Part shown: piece after piece, positions 16,456 through 25,680 of the stretch
Layout of the letters: every line of letters begins with the position of its first letter
Position numbering within the stretch: the first letter of the stretch is position 1
Assembly: GCA_947629975.1 (NCBI GenBank)
Contig: CANRFU010000016.1
Span: 1-33,275 of the forward strand
Reading direction: 5' to 3'
Length of the DNA: 33,275 nt
From: an uncultured Oscillospiraceae bacterium
Lineage (GTDB): Bacteria; Bacillota; Clostridia; Oscillospirales; Oscillospiraceae
Translations under genes and position numbers: made by a program
Notes under the pieces: generated by a model
Seen by the model: only the letters and a program-made list of their open reading frames with translations
Told to the model about the DNA's origin: nothing
The model's database searches: none

Positions 16456-17652
16456 GTGATCGAGCGTAAAAAAGAGTGCATTGCCATGCTTCTGGCCGGC
16501 GGCCAGGGCAGTCGGCTGTACGTGCTGACGGAAGACACCGCCAAACCCGCGGTACCTTTTGGCGGCAAGTACCGCATCATCGACTTTTCCCTGTCCAACT
16601 GCGTCAACTCCGGCATCGACACCGTGGGCATCCTGACCCAGTATCAGCCGCTGGAGCTGAACGACTACATCGGCAACGGCCAGCCCTGGGACCTGAACCG
16701 GAACTTCGGCGGCGCCCACGTGCTGCCGCCCTACACCCGGGCCAAGCACAGTGACTGGTACAAGGGCACCGCCAGCGCCATCTACCAGAACATCACCTTT
16801 GTGGACCGGTACAACCCCAAGTATGTGGTGCTGCTCTCCGGCGACCACATCTATAAGATGGACTATCACAAGATGCTGGAGTTCCACAAGGAGAAGGGCT
16901 CTGAGTGCACCATCGCCGTCATCGATGTCAGCGACGCCGAGGCCACCCGCATGGGCATCATGTCCACCGACGACAACATGGCCATCACCGACTTCGAGGA
17001 GAAGCCCAAGCACCCCAAGAGCAACCACGCCTCCATGGGCGTGTACGTGTTCACCTGGGAGGTCCTGCGCCAGTACCTGATCGCCGACGAGGAGGACCCC
17101 AACTCCGAAAACGACTTCGGCAAGAACATCATCCCCGCCATGCTGAAGGACGGCCGGGCCATGTACGCCTATCCCTTCCAGGGCTACTGGAAGGACGTGG
17201 GCACCCTGGACAGCCTGTGGCAGGGCAACATGGACCTGCTGGATCCCAGCGATCCCCTGAACATCCATGACCCCAACTGGAAGATCTACGCCCGGAACTA
17301 TGCCAGCCCCTCCACCCGCATCGATCCCGCCGCCAAGGTGTCCAACTCCCTGATCTCCGAGGGCTGCATCATCCGGGGCAAGGTGGAGCACTCCGTGATC
17401 TACACCGGCTGCATCGTGGAGGAAGGCGCGGCGGTCACCGGCGCGGTGATCATGCCCAACACCATCGTCAGGAAGGGGGCCGACGTGAACTACGCCATCA
17501 TCGGCGAGCAGTGCGTCATCGAGGAGAACGCCGTCATCGGCGAGAAGCCGCCCGCCGGCGGCGATCCCTTCTCTCACAACGGCATCGCCGTCGTCGGCCA
17601 CAAAAAGACCATCGCCGCGGGCACTGTGGTCAAAGCCAAGGAAATCATTTAA
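16456..17652 (+). CDS. glgC: Glucose-1-phosphate adenylyltransferase, catalytic subunit
   Basis: This enzyme makes ADP-glucose from glucose-1-phosphate and ATP, the committed step of glycogen synthesis. A GTG start at 16456 is preferred because AGGGGG (16441-16446) is 9 bases before it and it leaves the usual short N-terminus before [17 protein letters not shown]; an ATG at 16438 is also in frame. The length is then 398 residues, typical for GlgC. The nucleotide-binding GGQGSRL, then [16 protein letters not shown] and the sugar-binding [10 protein letters not shown] are intact. The C-terminal third is a left-handed beta helix with hexapeptide repeats. It probably forms a heterotetramer with GlgD, encoded next. 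Confidence 0.95.
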   Translation: MIERKKECIAMLLAGGQGSRLYVLTEDTAKPAVPFGGKYRIIDFSLSNCVNSGIDTVGILTQYQPLELNDYIGNGQPWDLNRNFGGAHVLPPYTRAKHSDWYKGTASAIYQNITFVDRYNPKYVVLLSGDHIYKMDYHKMLEFHKEKGSECTIAVIDVSDAEATRMGIMSTDDNMAITDFEEKPKHPKSNHASMGVYVFTWEVLRQYLIADEEDPNSENDFGKNIIPAMLKDGRAMYAYPFQGYWKDVGTLDSLWQGNMDLLDPSDPLNIHDPNWKIYARNYASPSTRIDPAAKVSNSLISEGCIIRGKVEHSVIYTGCIVEEGAAVTGAVIMPNTIVRKGADVNYAIIGEQCVIEENAVIGEKPPAGGDPFSHNGIAVVGHKKTIAAGTVVKAKEII

Positions 17653-17666
17653 GGGGGTGCGGCACA

Positions 17667-18782
17667 ATGAATATGACTGGTATCATTTTCTCCGAGATGT
17701 ACGGTGAGGACCTGGGCGTCTTCACCCATGACCGCAACCTGGCGGCCATTCCCTTCGGCGGCCGGTACCGCCTGGTGGATTTCGTGCTGTCCAACATGGT
17801 CAATTCCGGCATCAACAACGTCGGCGTGCTGGCCAAGCAGCACTATCACTCCCTGATGGACCACCTGGCCAACAACCAGGAGTGGGACCTGAACCGCAAG
17901 AACGGCGGCCTGCTGCTGCTGCCCCCCTTCGCCTCCGAGGCGGTGAACCACAACAACCGGGGCAAGCTGGACGAGCTGCGCAACGCCCTGAACTATCTGG
18001 AGAACGCCAACACGCCCTACGTCCTGCTGGCCGACGCCTATGTGGTGTACAACATGGACTACCGTCCCATGCTCCAGGCCCATATCGACAGCGGGGCCGA
18101 CGTGACCATCGCCGCCACCCGGGTGGAGGATAACCCCGGCGCGTTCCCCTCCGTATTCCAGGCGGGCCGCAGCGGCCGCATCACCTCCTATGCCCTGAAC
18201 TGCACCGCCCGCACCGGCGACTACGCCGGCATGGGCGCGCTCATCATCTCCCGCCAGCTGCTCACCAGCGCCATCCGGGAGTACACCGCCCGGGGCATCT
18301 ACCACCTGGAGCGGGACTTCATCCAGCACCAGTTCAACCGGGGCCAGTTGTCCCTGAACCTGTACGAGTTCAAGGGCGTGTGCCTGCGCATCCGGGATGT
18401 GAACGAGTACTTCCAGAACAGCATGGCCATCATCAACGAGGAGGTCGGCGGACCCCTGTTCCGGGGCGACCGTCCCATCTACACCCGCGTCACCGACGAG
18501 GTGCCCACCTATTACGGCCCCGCGTGCTCCGTGTCCGCCTGCGTCATCGCCGACGGCTGCTCCATCGAGGGCGAGGCCGACCACTGCGTGTTCTCCCGGG
18601 GCGTCCGCGTGGGCAAGGGCGCCAAGCTGAAGAACTGCATCATCATGGAGGGCAGCGTGGTCGGCGAGAACGTGGAGCTGGAGAACGTCATCGTGGACAA
18701 GTGGGCCAACATCACCGCCGGCGCCGAACTGAAGGGCTTGACCACCAACCCGGTGATCATCCGGAAAGGAGCCACCGTATGA
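17667..18782 (+). CDS. glgD: Glucose-1-phosphate adenylyltransferase, GlgD subunit
   Basis: This encodes 371 residues from the ATG at 17667, with AAGGGGGTG 8 bases upstream. It is homologous to GlgC (IPFGGRYRLVDFVLSNMVNSGI) but the N-terminal nucleotide motif GGxGxRL is replaced by a sequence reading FSEMYGEDLGVFTHDRN. It is thus a non-catalytic or weakly active partner, as in Bacillus-type GlgC-GlgD enzymes where it raises GlgC activity. The C-terminus is a beta helix (GCSIEGEADHCVFSRGVRVG). Its stop overlaps the glgA start by four bases (ATGA). Confidence 0.93.
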   Translation: MNMTGIIFSEMYGEDLGVFTHDRNLAAIPFGGRYRLVDFVLSNMVNSGINNVGVLAKQHYHSLMDHLANNQEWDLNRKNGGLLLLPPFASEAVNHNNRGKLDELRNALNYLENANTPYVLLADAYVVYNMDYRPMLQAHIDSGADVTIAATRVEDNPGAFPSVFQAGRSGRITSYALNCTARTGDYAGMGALIISRQLLTSAIREYTARGIYHLERDFIQHQFNRGQLSLNLYEFKGVCLRIRDVNEYFQNSMAIINEEVGGPLFRGDRPIYTRVTDEVPTYYGPACSVSACVIADGCSIEGEADHCVFSRGVRVGKGAKLKNCIIMEGSVVGENVELENVIVDKWANITAGAELKGLTTNPVIIRKGATV

Positions 18783-20209
18783 AGATCCTGTTCGCCTCCG
18801 GCGAGTGCGCCCCCTTCATCAAGACGGGCGGCCTGGGCGATGTGGCCGCGGCCCTGCCCAAGGTTCTCAGCGAGGCGCCCGGCTCTGAGATCGCGGTGTT
18901 CATCCCCTACTACAAATCCCTGAAAAACAACCCGGACCTCCAGGTGGAACAGGTGGCGGAGTTCACCGTCCCCCTGTCCTGGCGCAACGTCTACGTCGGC
19001 GTGTTCCGCCTGGTGAGCCGGAAGAAAAAGCTCCAATACTACTTCATCGACAACGAGTACTACTTCTACCGGGACGGCTCCATCTACGGCCACATGGACG
19101 ACGGCGAGCGCTTCGCCTACTTCTCCAAGGCCATCCTGGAGGCCCTGCGGTATCTGAACTGGTATCCCGACGTCATCCACTGCAACGACTGGCAGACCGC
19201 CCTGATCCCCGTGTTCCTCAACGCCTGGTACAAGGGTGTCGAGGAATATAAGGGCATCCACACGGTGTACACGATCCACAACATCGAGTACCAGGGCTGG
19301 GCCGGCCACGACTTCCTGGGCGAGGTCATGGGCCTGGGCGAGGAGTGGCGCAGCGTGGTGGACATGAGCGGCGCGGTCAACTTCATGAAGGCCGCCATCG
19401 TGGCCGCCGACCGGGTCACCACCGTGTCCCGCACCTACGCCCACGAGATCCAGAACAGTTACTTCGCCCACGGGCTGGACGGGGTGCTCCGGGAGAACAG
19501 CTGGAAGCTCACCGGCGTGGTCAACGGCATCGACACCGAGGAGTGGAACGCCGCCACCGACCCGCTGATCTACGCCGACTTCACCCCCGACACCCTGGAG
19601 AAAAAAGCGGAGAACAAGCGCTTCCTCCAGGAGCGGCTGGGGCTGGCCGTCCGGGAAGATGTGCCCGTGGTCATCATGATCACCCGCCTGGCGGGCCACA
19701 AGGGTGTGGATCTGGTCCAGGCCGTCATGGACGACCTGATGTGGGACGATATGCAGCTGGTGGTCATCGGCACCGGCGAGGCCCAGTATGAGGATATGTT
19801 CCGGGGCTACGCCTACGCCTTCCCCCACAAGATGTCCGCCAACATCGTGTTCGACAACACCCTGGCCCATCAGACCTACGCCGGCGGCGACCTGGTGCTC
19901 ATGCCCTCCAAGCAGGAGCCCTGCGGCCTGACCCAGCTCATCGCCATGCGGTACGGCACGGTGCCCATCGTCCGGGAGACCGGCGGCCTGTTCGACACGG
20001 TGCCCGCCTACGACCCCGAGACCGGCGAGGGCCGGGGCTTCACCTTCAAGACCTACAACGCCCACGACATGCTGGACGCCATCCGCCGGGGCTGCGCCCT
20101 GTTCCGCGACAAGGAGGCCTGGGCCGCCCTGCAGAAGAACGATATGCGGGTGGACAGCTCCTGGAAGGCCTCGGTGGAGGACTACTGGGATATTTATCGC
20201 TCTTTCTGA
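18779..20209 (+). CDS. glgA: Glycogen synthase (ADP-glucose type, GT5)
   Basis: This encodes 476 residues, the usual GlgA length. It transfers glucose from ADP-glucose to the growing alpha-1,4 chain. The N-terminus MKILFASGECAPFIKTGGLG has the KTGGL ADP-glucose-binding motif. HCNDWQTALIPV and the C-terminal SKQEPCGLTQLIAMRYGTVP and RETGGLFDTV are the conserved GT-B catalytic and donor-binding segments. The ATG at 18779 lies inside the end of glgD (ATGA overlap), with AAAGGAG upstream, so translation is coupled. It is the last gene of the first glycogen transcription unit. Confidence 0.96.
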   Translation: MKILFASGECAPFIKTGGLGDVAAALPKVLSEAPGSEIAVFIPYYKSLKNNPDLQVEQVAEFTVPLSWRNVYVGVFRLVSRKKKLQYYFIDNEYYFYRDGSIYGHMDDGERFAYFSKAILEALRYLNWYPDVIHCNDWQTALIPVFLNAWYKGVEEYKGIHTVYTIHNIEYQGWAGHDFLGEVMGLGEEWRSVVDMSGAVNFMKAAIVAADRVTTVSRTYAHEIQNSYFAHGLDGVLRENSWKLTGVVNGIDTEEWNAATDPLIYADFTPDTLEKKAENKRFLQERLGLAVREDVPVVIMITRLAGHKGVDLVQAVMDDLMWDDMQLVVIGTGEAQYEDMFRGYAYAFPHKMSANIVFDNTLAHQTYAGGDLVLMPSKQEPCGLTQLIAMRYGTVPIVRETGGLFDTVPAYDPETGEGRGFTFKTYNAHDMLDAIRRGCALFRDKEAWAALQKNDMRVDSSWKASVEDYWDIYRSF

Positions 20210-20219
20210 GAAAAATTCC

Positions 20220-20248
20220 TTGCAAAGCGCATATCTTATTGATATAAT
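20220..20248 (+). promoter_or_regulatory. Promoter of glgP-glk-pgi
   Basis: TTGCAA (20220-20225), a 17-base spacer and TATAAT (20243-20248) lie just after the glgA stop. Transcription would start near 20255, giving a leader of about 165 bases before glgP. Confidence 0.75.
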
Positions 20249-20290
20249 ACCCGCGCTGAGGCGCGCCGCGCCTACGCTGTAACGACCGTG

Positions 20291-20323
20291 CGCTCACAGC
20301 CCGGTGATACCGGGCTGTGAGCG
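20291..20323 (+). other. Perfect 14-bp leader hairpin upstream of glgP
   Basis: The stem 20291-20304/20310-20323 is perfect, with loop TGATA. It lies 35-70 bases downstream of the expected transcription start and is not followed by a T-run. It could protect the mRNA 5' end, act as a weak pause, or bind a regulator. No known riboswitch signature was recognised. Confidence 0.65.
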
Positions 20324-20419
20324 TCTATGGCGTTTCAAAGGGGGCAACCGGCCCCAGAATATGGTTTTGAGTCCGTCAAGAAGATTTGCCGGCCAGGCCG
20401 GCGGTAAGGAGTTTCGCGC

Positions 20420-22834
20420 ATGGATCAGAAACAGATCATTTCCAACCTGGAAAACACTCTGCTGGTGCGCTACGGCTGTCATATGGACAACGCCTCCCCC
20501 CAGCAGATCTACCGTGCTCTGTGCTACAACGTGAACCGTATGCTGGCCGCCCAGAGCGCCGCCTACTACCGGAAGCAGGAGACAGAACACAATAAAAAGG
20601 TCTACTATATGTCCATGGAGTTTTTGGTGGGCACCTCCCTCCGCAACAACCTCTACAACCTGGGGATGGAGGATGTGTTCACCAAGGCCCTGGCCAAGTG
20701 CGGCGTGGATATCCACGACCTGTACGAGCTGGAACCGGACGCGGGTCTGGGCAACGGCGGCCTGGGTCGTCTGGCCTCCTGCTATATGGATTCGGCCGCC
20801 AGTCTGGGCCTGCCCATGACCGGCTATTCCATCCGCTACGAGTTCGGCATCTTCAAGCAGAAGATCATCGACGGCTGGCAGATGGAGTTCCCCGACGACT
20901 GGCTGTCCATGGGCGACGTGTGGCTGGTCCCCCACGAGAGCGAGGCCGTTGAGGTCAAGTTCGGCGGCCAGATCCACTCCTGGGACGACAACGGCAAGTA
21001 CCGTGTGGCCCACCTGAACTATCAGTCGGTCATGGCCGTCCCCAACGATATGTTCATCACCGGCTACAAGAGCGAGGCGGTGAACCCGCTGGTCCTGTGG
21101 AGCGCCAAGTCCCCCAACAGCTTCGATATGTCCGCCTTCTCCCGGGGCGACTACGCCAAGGCCCTGGAGGGCGACACCATGGCCGAGGTCATCTCCAAGG
21201 TGCTCTACCCCGCCGACGACCACATCGCCGGCAAGCGGCTGCGCCTGCGCCAGCAGTATCTGCTGGTGTCCGCCTCGGTGCAGACCATCCTGAAAAAGCA
21301 CCTTCGGGAGTACAAGACCCTGGACAACCTGCCCGACAAGGTATCCATCCACATCAACGACACCCACCCCGCCCTGTGCGTGCCCGAGCTGATGCGCCTG
21401 CTCATCGATGAGTACGACTACTCCTGGGACAAGGCGTGGGACATCACCTGCCGCACCCTGTCCTACACCAACCACACCGTGATGAGCGAGGCCCTGGAGC
21501 GCTGGAGCGAGGATCTGTTCTCCGAGCAGCTGCCCCGGATCTATCAGATCGTGTGCGAGATCAACCGCCGGCTGTATATCGACCTCCAGGCCTTCTACGG
21601 CAACGACTGGGGCAAGCTGGACTATATGGCCGTGGTCGCCAAGGGCGAGATCCGCATGGCCAACCTGTGCCTTGCCTGCTGCCACAAGGTCAACGGCGTG
21701 TCCAAGCTCCACTCCGAGATCCTGAAGGACAGCATCTTCCACGACTACTACGTGATGGAGCCCGACAAGTTCACCAACGTGACCAACGGCATCGCCTACC
21801 GCCGGTGGCTGTGCCAGTCCAACCCGGAGTTGAGGGACCTGCTCAACGAGCTCATCGGCCCCGGCTACACCACCGACAGCACCCAGCTGGAAAAGCTGAT
21901 GAAGTATTATGACGATCCCGCCGTCCTCCAGCGGCTGCGGGAGATCAAGCTGGCCAACAAGGTGCGCCTGTCCAACCTGATCCTCAAGCGCAACGGCCTG
22001 TACGTGGACCCCAACTCCCTGTTCGACGTGCAGATCAAGCGCCTCCACGAGTACAAGCGCCAGCTGCTGAACGTGCTCCAGATCCTCCACATGTATCTGG
22101 AGATCAAGGCCAACCCCAACGCCCCCTTCCAGCCCCGGGCCTTCATCTTCGCGGCCAAGGCGTCCGCCGGCTATATCATGGCAAAGCAGATCATCCAGCT
22201 CATCGTGTCCCTGTCCAAGATGACCAACAACGACCCCGATACCCGGGATAAGCTGAAGGTGGTCTTCATGGAGGACTACAATGTGTCCCTCGCCGAGATC
22301 ATCTGCCCCGCCGCCGAGATCTCCGAGCAGATCTCCATCGCCGGCAAGGAGGCCAGCGGCACCGGCAACATGAAGCTGATGATCAACGGCGCGGTGACCC
22401 TGGGCACCCTGGACGGCGCCAACGTGGAGATCCACGAGCAGGTGGGCGATGACAACATCTTCCTCTTCGGCCTGAAGACCGAGGAGGTCAACGAGTTGTG
22501 GCAGAAGGGCTATCATCCCCTGGACTATGTCCGCGGCGACCCGGAGCTGAAAGCGGTCATGGACGTGCTCATGGGCGGCATCGGCGGCATGCACTTCGAT
22601 GATATCGTCCGCTCCCTGACCACCAACAGCAAGGGCACCGCCGACCCCTATATGTGCCTGGCCGACTTCCACGACTATGTCCGCGCCCAGCGGGAGGTGT
22701 CCAAGGTGTACGCCGACCAGCGGAAGTTCACCAACATGTCTCTGGTGAACACCGCCAAGGCGGGCTTCTTCTCCGCCGACCGGGCCGTCATGGAGTACGT
22801 GGACAACGTCTGGCACGCCAAAGTCAGCCGCTGA
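20420..22834 (+). CDS. glgP: Glycogen/alpha-glucan phosphorylase
   Basis: This 804-residue enzyme releases glucose-1-phosphate from glycogen using inorganic phosphate and pyridoxal phosphate. Typical blocks are YYMSMEFLVGTSLRNNLYNL, the GLGNGGLGRLASCYMDS segment, HINDTHPAL and, near the C-terminus, KEASGTGNMKLMINGA, which carries the PLP-binding Lys. The length matches the non-regulated bacterial class. The ATG at 20420 follows TAAGGAG by 8 bases. It has its own promoter after the synthesis genes, so breakdown can be controlled separately from synthesis; glk and pgi follow. Confidence 0.97.
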   Translation: MDQKQIISNLENTLLVRYGCHMDNASPQQIYRALCYNVNRMLAAQSAAYYRKQETEHNKKVYYMSMEFLVGTSLRNNLYNLGMEDVFTKALAKCGVDIHDLYELEPDAGLGNGGLGRLASCYMDSAASLGLPMTGYSIRYEFGIFKQKIIDGWQMEFPDDWLSMGDVWLVPHESEAVEVKFGGQIHSWDDNGKYRVAHLNYQSVMAVPNDMFITGYKSEAVNPLVLWSAKSPNSFDMSAFSRGDYAKALEGDTMAEVISKVLYPADDHIAGKRLRLRQQYLLVSASVQTILKKHLREYKTLDNLPDKVSIHINDTHPALCVPELMRLLIDEYDYSWDKAWDITCRTLSYTNHTVMSEALERWSEDLFSEQLPRIYQIVCEINRRLYIDLQAFYGNDWGKLDYMAVVAKGEIRMANLCLACCHKVNGVSKLHSEILKDSIFHDYYVMEPDKFTNVTNGIAYRRWLCQSNPELRDLLNELIGPGYTTDSTQLEKLMKYYDDPAVLQRLREIKLANKVRLSNLILKRNGLYVDPNSLFDVQIKRLHEYKRQLLNVLQILHMYLEIKANPNAPFQPRAFIFAAKASAGYIMAKQIIQLIVSLSKMTNNDPDTRDKLKVVFMEDYNVSLAEIICPAAEISEQISIAGKEASGTGNMKLMINGAVTLGTLDGANVEIHEQVGDDNIFLFGLKTEEVNELWQKGYHPLDYVRGDPELKAVMDVLMGGIGGMHFDDIVRSLTTNSKGTADPYMCLADFHDYVRAQREVSKVYADQRKFTNMSLVNTAKAGFFSADRAVMEYVDNVWHAKVSR

Positions 22835-22858
22835 GCCGTCACTGAGGAGGGTTTTTCC

Positions 22859-23764
22859 ATGCGAGAGGTCTGCTTCGGTATCGATGTGGGCGGTACCACC
22901 GTCAAGATGGGCCTGGTGGCCCGGGACGGGCAGCTGCTGGAGAAGCAGGAATTTGTCTCTCCCCACGACGTGGAGGAGATGTTCGACAATATTGCCGTGC
23001 ATATGAGCGAGGTCATGAGCCACTTCCCGGACTGCGAGTGCATCGGCGCGGGCATCGGCGTGCCCGGCCCCGTGGTGAACGAGCGGCTGGTCCGGGGCTG
23101 CGCCAACCTGGGCTGGGGCGATGTGGATGTGGCCGCCGAACTGGGCCGCACCGGTCTGCCCGTCAAGGCCGCCAACGACGCCAACCTGGCCGCCCTGGGC
23201 GAGATGTGGCAGGGAGCGGGCCGGGGCTGCAAAGACCTGGTGCTGCTCACCGTGGGCACCGGCATCGGCGGCGGCATCATCAGCAACGGCCATATGGTGG
23301 CCGGGTCCATGGGCGGCGGCGGCGAGGTGGGCCACATCCCCACCGGCTACCACACCGACTGGCAGTGCGGCTGCGGCAAATACGGCTGCCTGGAGGTCAC
23401 CGCCTCCGCCAGCGGCATCATCCGGGCCGCCCGGCAGTTCTCCCCCTTCAGGGAGGCGAAGCGGGTCACCGCCAAGGACGTGTTCGACGCCGCCAGAGAC
23501 GGCGACGAGAACGCGCGCCGGGTGGTGACCGAGGCGGGCCACGCCCTGGGCCACTGCGCCGCCATCCTGGGCTGCGTGCTCAACCCGGAGCTCATCCTCA
23601 TCGGCGGCGGCGTGTCCGCGGCGGGCCGGCCCCTGATGGACCCCGTGGAGGAGACCTTCCGGCAGGAGGTCTTTGGTCCCTGCTCCAACGTGCGCTTTGC
23701 CCGGGCCATGCTGGGCAACGACGCCGGTATCCTGGGCGGGGCCGCCATGTTCTTCTGCGAATAA
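22859..23764 (+). CDS. glk: ROK-family glucokinase
   Basis: This 301-residue kinase most likely phosphorylates glucose with ATP. FGIDVGGTTVKMGLV is the phosphate-binding N-terminus, LLTVGTGIGGGIISNG the second ATP loop, and GGEVGHIP plus CGCGKYGCLEV the ROK substrate and zinc-binding signature with three cysteines. No HTH is present, so it is an enzyme and not a ROK repressor. GAGGAGGG precedes the ATG at 22859, 24 bases after the glgP stop. Clustering with glycogen breakdown and pgi supports glucose over other hexoses as substrate. Confidence 0.92.
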   Translation: MREVCFGIDVGGTTVKMGLVARDGQLLEKQEFVSPHDVEEMFDNIAVHMSEVMSHFPDCECIGAGIGVPGPVVNERLVRGCANLGWGDVDVAAELGRTGLPVKAANDANLAALGEMWQGAGRGCKDLVLLTVGTGIGGGIISNGHMVAGSMGGGGEVGHIPTGYHTDWQCGCGKYGCLEVTASASGIIRAARQFSPFREAKRVTAKDVFDAARDGDENARRVVTEAGHALGHCAAILGCVLNPELILIGGGVSAAGRPLMDPVEETFRQEVFGPCSNVRFARAMLGNDAGILGGAAMFFCE

Positions 23765-23774
23765 TACATACCGT

Positions 23775-23798
23775 CGGGCCGGCGCTCTCGCCGGCCCG
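23775..23798 (+). other. Intercistronic hairpin between glk and pgi
   Basis: A perfect 10-bp GC stem (23775-23784/23789-23798) has a CTCT loop and no T-run. It is followed within 8 bases by the pgi ribosome site, so it is more likely an mRNA-stability or partial-termination element than a true terminator. Confidence 0.55.
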
Positions 23799-23822
23799 GC
23801 CTGATAAAGGAGACGATGTGTC

Positions 23823-25085
23823 ATGCTGAAACTCGATCTGTCCAACCTGGAGGGTCTGGTATCTCAGGAACAGCTGGACGCCATGGCAGCCGAGGTGGCC
23901 GCCGCCCACGGCAAGCTGTACGATCCCGCCGCCCCCGGCTCCGACTACGTGGGATGGGTGCGCCTGCCCGAGGACTATGACAAGGAGGAGTTCGCCCGCA
24001 TCCAGAAGGCGGCGGCCAGGATCCGCTTCGACTCCGACGTGCTGGTGGTCATCGGCATCGGCGGCTCCTACCTGGGCGCCCGGGCCGCTCTGGAGGTGTT
24101 CCCCGCCCAGGGCATCGAGATCTGCTTCGCCGGCTGCTCCCTCAGCCCCAACGAGCTGAACAAGGTGCTGGACAAGGTCCGGGGCAAAAACTGGTCCATC
24201 AACGTGATCTCCAAGTCCGGCGGCACCACCGAGCCCGCCGTGGCCTTCCGGGTGTTCCGGGACGCCCTGGTGAAGCAGTACGGGGCCGAGGCCAACCGCC
24301 GCATCTACGCCACCACCGACAAGGCCAGAGGCGCCCTGAAGGGCGTGGCTGACGCCAACGGCTGGGAGACCTTCGTGGTGCCCGACGACGTGGGCGGCCG
24401 GTACTCCGTGCTGTCCGCCGTGGGTCTGCTGCCCATCGCCGCCGCCGGCATCGACATCACCGAACTGATGGGCGGTGCCCATGACGCCATGGCCGCCTTC
24501 GACCGGCGGGACATGGGCAACCCCGTGTGGCAGTACGCCGCCGCCCGGAACCTGCTCTACCGCCAGGGCAAGAAGATCGAGCTGTTCTGCTCCTACGAGC
24601 CCTCCTACTCCTTCGTGGGCGAGTGGCTCAAGCAGCTGTTCGGCGAGTCCGAGGGCAAGGACGGCAAGGGCATCTTCCCCGCCTCCGCCCAGTTCACCAC
24701 CGACCTCCATTCCCTGGGCCAGTACATCCAGGACGGCGAGCGCCACCTGTTCGAGACGGTCATCTATGTGGACGACACCGGCTGCGACGTGGCTATCCCC
24801 TACAGCGACGACAACGGCGACAACCTGAACTACCTGGCCGGCAAGCCCCTGAGCTTCGTCCGGGAGATGGCCTTCCGGGGCACCCTGGCCGCCCACAGGG
24901 ACGGCGGCGCGCCCTCCATCGTCATCCGCATGGACAAGATGAGTCCCCGGGCCCTGGGCGAGCTGTTTTACTTCTTTGAGCTGTCCTGCGGCGTCAGCGG
25001 CCATATGCTGGGGGTCAACCCCTTCAACCAGCCCGGCGTGGAGGCATACAAGAAGAACATGTTCGCCCTGCTGGGCCGTCCCTGA
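23823..25085 (+). CDS. pgi: Glucose-6-phosphate isomerase
   Basis: This 420-residue enzyme interconverts glucose-6-phosphate and fructose-6-phosphate, linking glycogen breakdown and glucokinase to glycolysis. VVIGIGGSYLGARAALE and SKSGGTTEPAVAF are the phosphate-binding sites, DDVGGRYSVLSAVGLLP is signature 1 and GVNPFNQPGVEAYK is signature 2. It is of the shorter Firmicutes type (about 420-450) and not the 550-residue form. AAAGGAG is 10 bases before the ATG at 23823. A strong terminator follows 24 bases after the stop. Confidence 0.96.
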   Translation: MLKLDLSNLEGLVSQEQLDAMAAEVAAAHGKLYDPAAPGSDYVGWVRLPEDYDKEEFARIQKAAARIRFDSDVLVVIGIGGSYLGARAALEVFPAQGIEICFAGCSLSPNELNKVLDKVRGKNWSINVISKSGGTTEPAVAFRVFRDALVKQYGAEANRRIYATTDKARGALKGVADANGWETFVVPDDVGGRYSVLSAVGLLPIAAAGIDITELMGGAHDAMAAFDRRDMGNPVWQYAAARNLLYRQGKKIELFCSYEPSYSFVGEWLKQLFGESEGKDGKGIFPASAQFTTDLHSLGQYIQDGERHLFETVIYVDDTGCDVAIPYSDDNGDNLNYLAGKPLSFVREMAFRGTLAAHRDGGAPSIVIRMDKMSPRALGELFYFFELSCGVSGHMLGVNPFNQPGVEAYKKNMFALLGRP

Positions 25086-25109
25086 AAACGTACGATCCTC
25101 GATTTGCAA

Positions 25110-25143
25110 AACAGGCGTCCATCCTGCGGGATGGACGCCTGTT
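25110..25143. terminator. Bidirectional terminator between pgi and the lipoprotein gene
   Basis: A perfect 15-bp stem (25110-25124/25129-25143) has a TGCG loop. On the minus strand it ends in a TTTT run, serving the lipoprotein gene. On the plus strand a T-rich tract follows after a few bases, serving pgi. Confidence 0.8.
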
Positions 25144-25162
25144 CGTTCTATTCTGTCCTTTT

Positions 25163-25510
25163 TCAGCGGCCGGCAGCGCCCTCGCAGATCCACTTCTGAT
25201 AGGCCCATTGCAGATGGGTGTTGTCCACTGTGTCGCTGCTGACAGGTGTGCCGCACTCCTGGTAAACATAGATGCTGGAGTCGCTGTCGCTGGTATAGTA
25301 CTCACAGCCCTTCAATTTCGTGTTGTTCGCCTCCCGCGCGGTCAGTTCTCCCGCATAGGCGTAGCCCTCCGGCAGTTCCTTCTCCGGCATATCCCGGTCA
25401 ATATAACGGTTGCCCGATATGATGATGCTGGGCCGCTCAGCCCAATGGGCGCAGCCCGCCAGGGCCAGCAGCATACACGCCGCCAAAAGAAATGCCATCG
25501 CCCGTTTCAT
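25163..25510 (-). CDS. Small lipoprotein of unknown function
   Basis: This encodes 115 residues from the ATG at 25510, with GAGGAGG 8 bases upstream; an in-frame GTG at 25519 lies within that site. The N-terminus MKRAMAFLLAACMLLALAGC is a lipoprotein signal peptide ending in the lipobox LAGC, so the protein is probably anchored on the outer face of the membrane after lipidation of that Cys. The mature part is acidic and Tyr-rich with a few further Cys (KGCEYYT, YQECGTP, KWICEG). No family recognised. It has its own strong promoter and terminator. Confidence 0.72.
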   Translation of the reverse strand: MKRAMAFLLAACMLLALAGCAHWAERPSIIISGNRYIDRDMPEKELPEGYAYAGELTAREANNTKLKGCEYYTSDSDSSIYVYQECGTPVSSDTVDNTHLQWAYQKWICEGAAGR

Positions 25511-25554
25511 TCCATTCACCTCCTCCCCGTTTTTTACCGCTTTTTGTTATTGTC

Positions 25555-25583
25555 AGTATACTATGTCCACCCATCTCTGTCAA
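25555..25583 (-). promoter_or_regulatory. Promoter of the small lipoprotein gene
   Basis: A consensus TTGACA (25578-25583) is 17 bases from TATACT (25555-25560) on the minus strand, about 45 bases before the lipoprotein start. It is divergent from the yebC promoter. Confidence 0.8.
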
Positions 25584-25608
25584 GCTCGGCATAACTTTCC
25601 CGCACCAC

Positions 25609-25637
25609 TTGCAAACGGGCCGCGATTGTGGTATCAT
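25609..25637 (+). promoter_or_regulatory. Promoter of yebC
   Basis: TTGCAA (25609-25614), a 17-base spacer and TATCAT (25632-25637) lie 44 bases before the yebC start codon. Confidence 0.72.
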
Positions 25638-25680
25638 ACCGAAAGAGTACACCAGTATCCAAACGAAGGGAAGATTTTAT

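Noticed and set aside
14190-16631. 813-residue open frame on the minus strand across glgB
   Set aside because: It is the antisense shadow of a GC-rich gene; composition is Gly/Val/His/Leu repeats without any domain, and glgB has all catalytic motifs.
15934-17667. 577-residue minus-strand frame over glgC, and similar frames at 23598-25256 and 18512-20065
   Set aside because: Same GC-rich antisense effect; no ribosome site or recognisable domains.
20294-23845. 1183-residue open frame on the minus strand across glgP and glk
   Set aside because: Antisense shadow; Val/His/Gly/Leu-rich with no family motifs, overlapping two well-supported enzymes.
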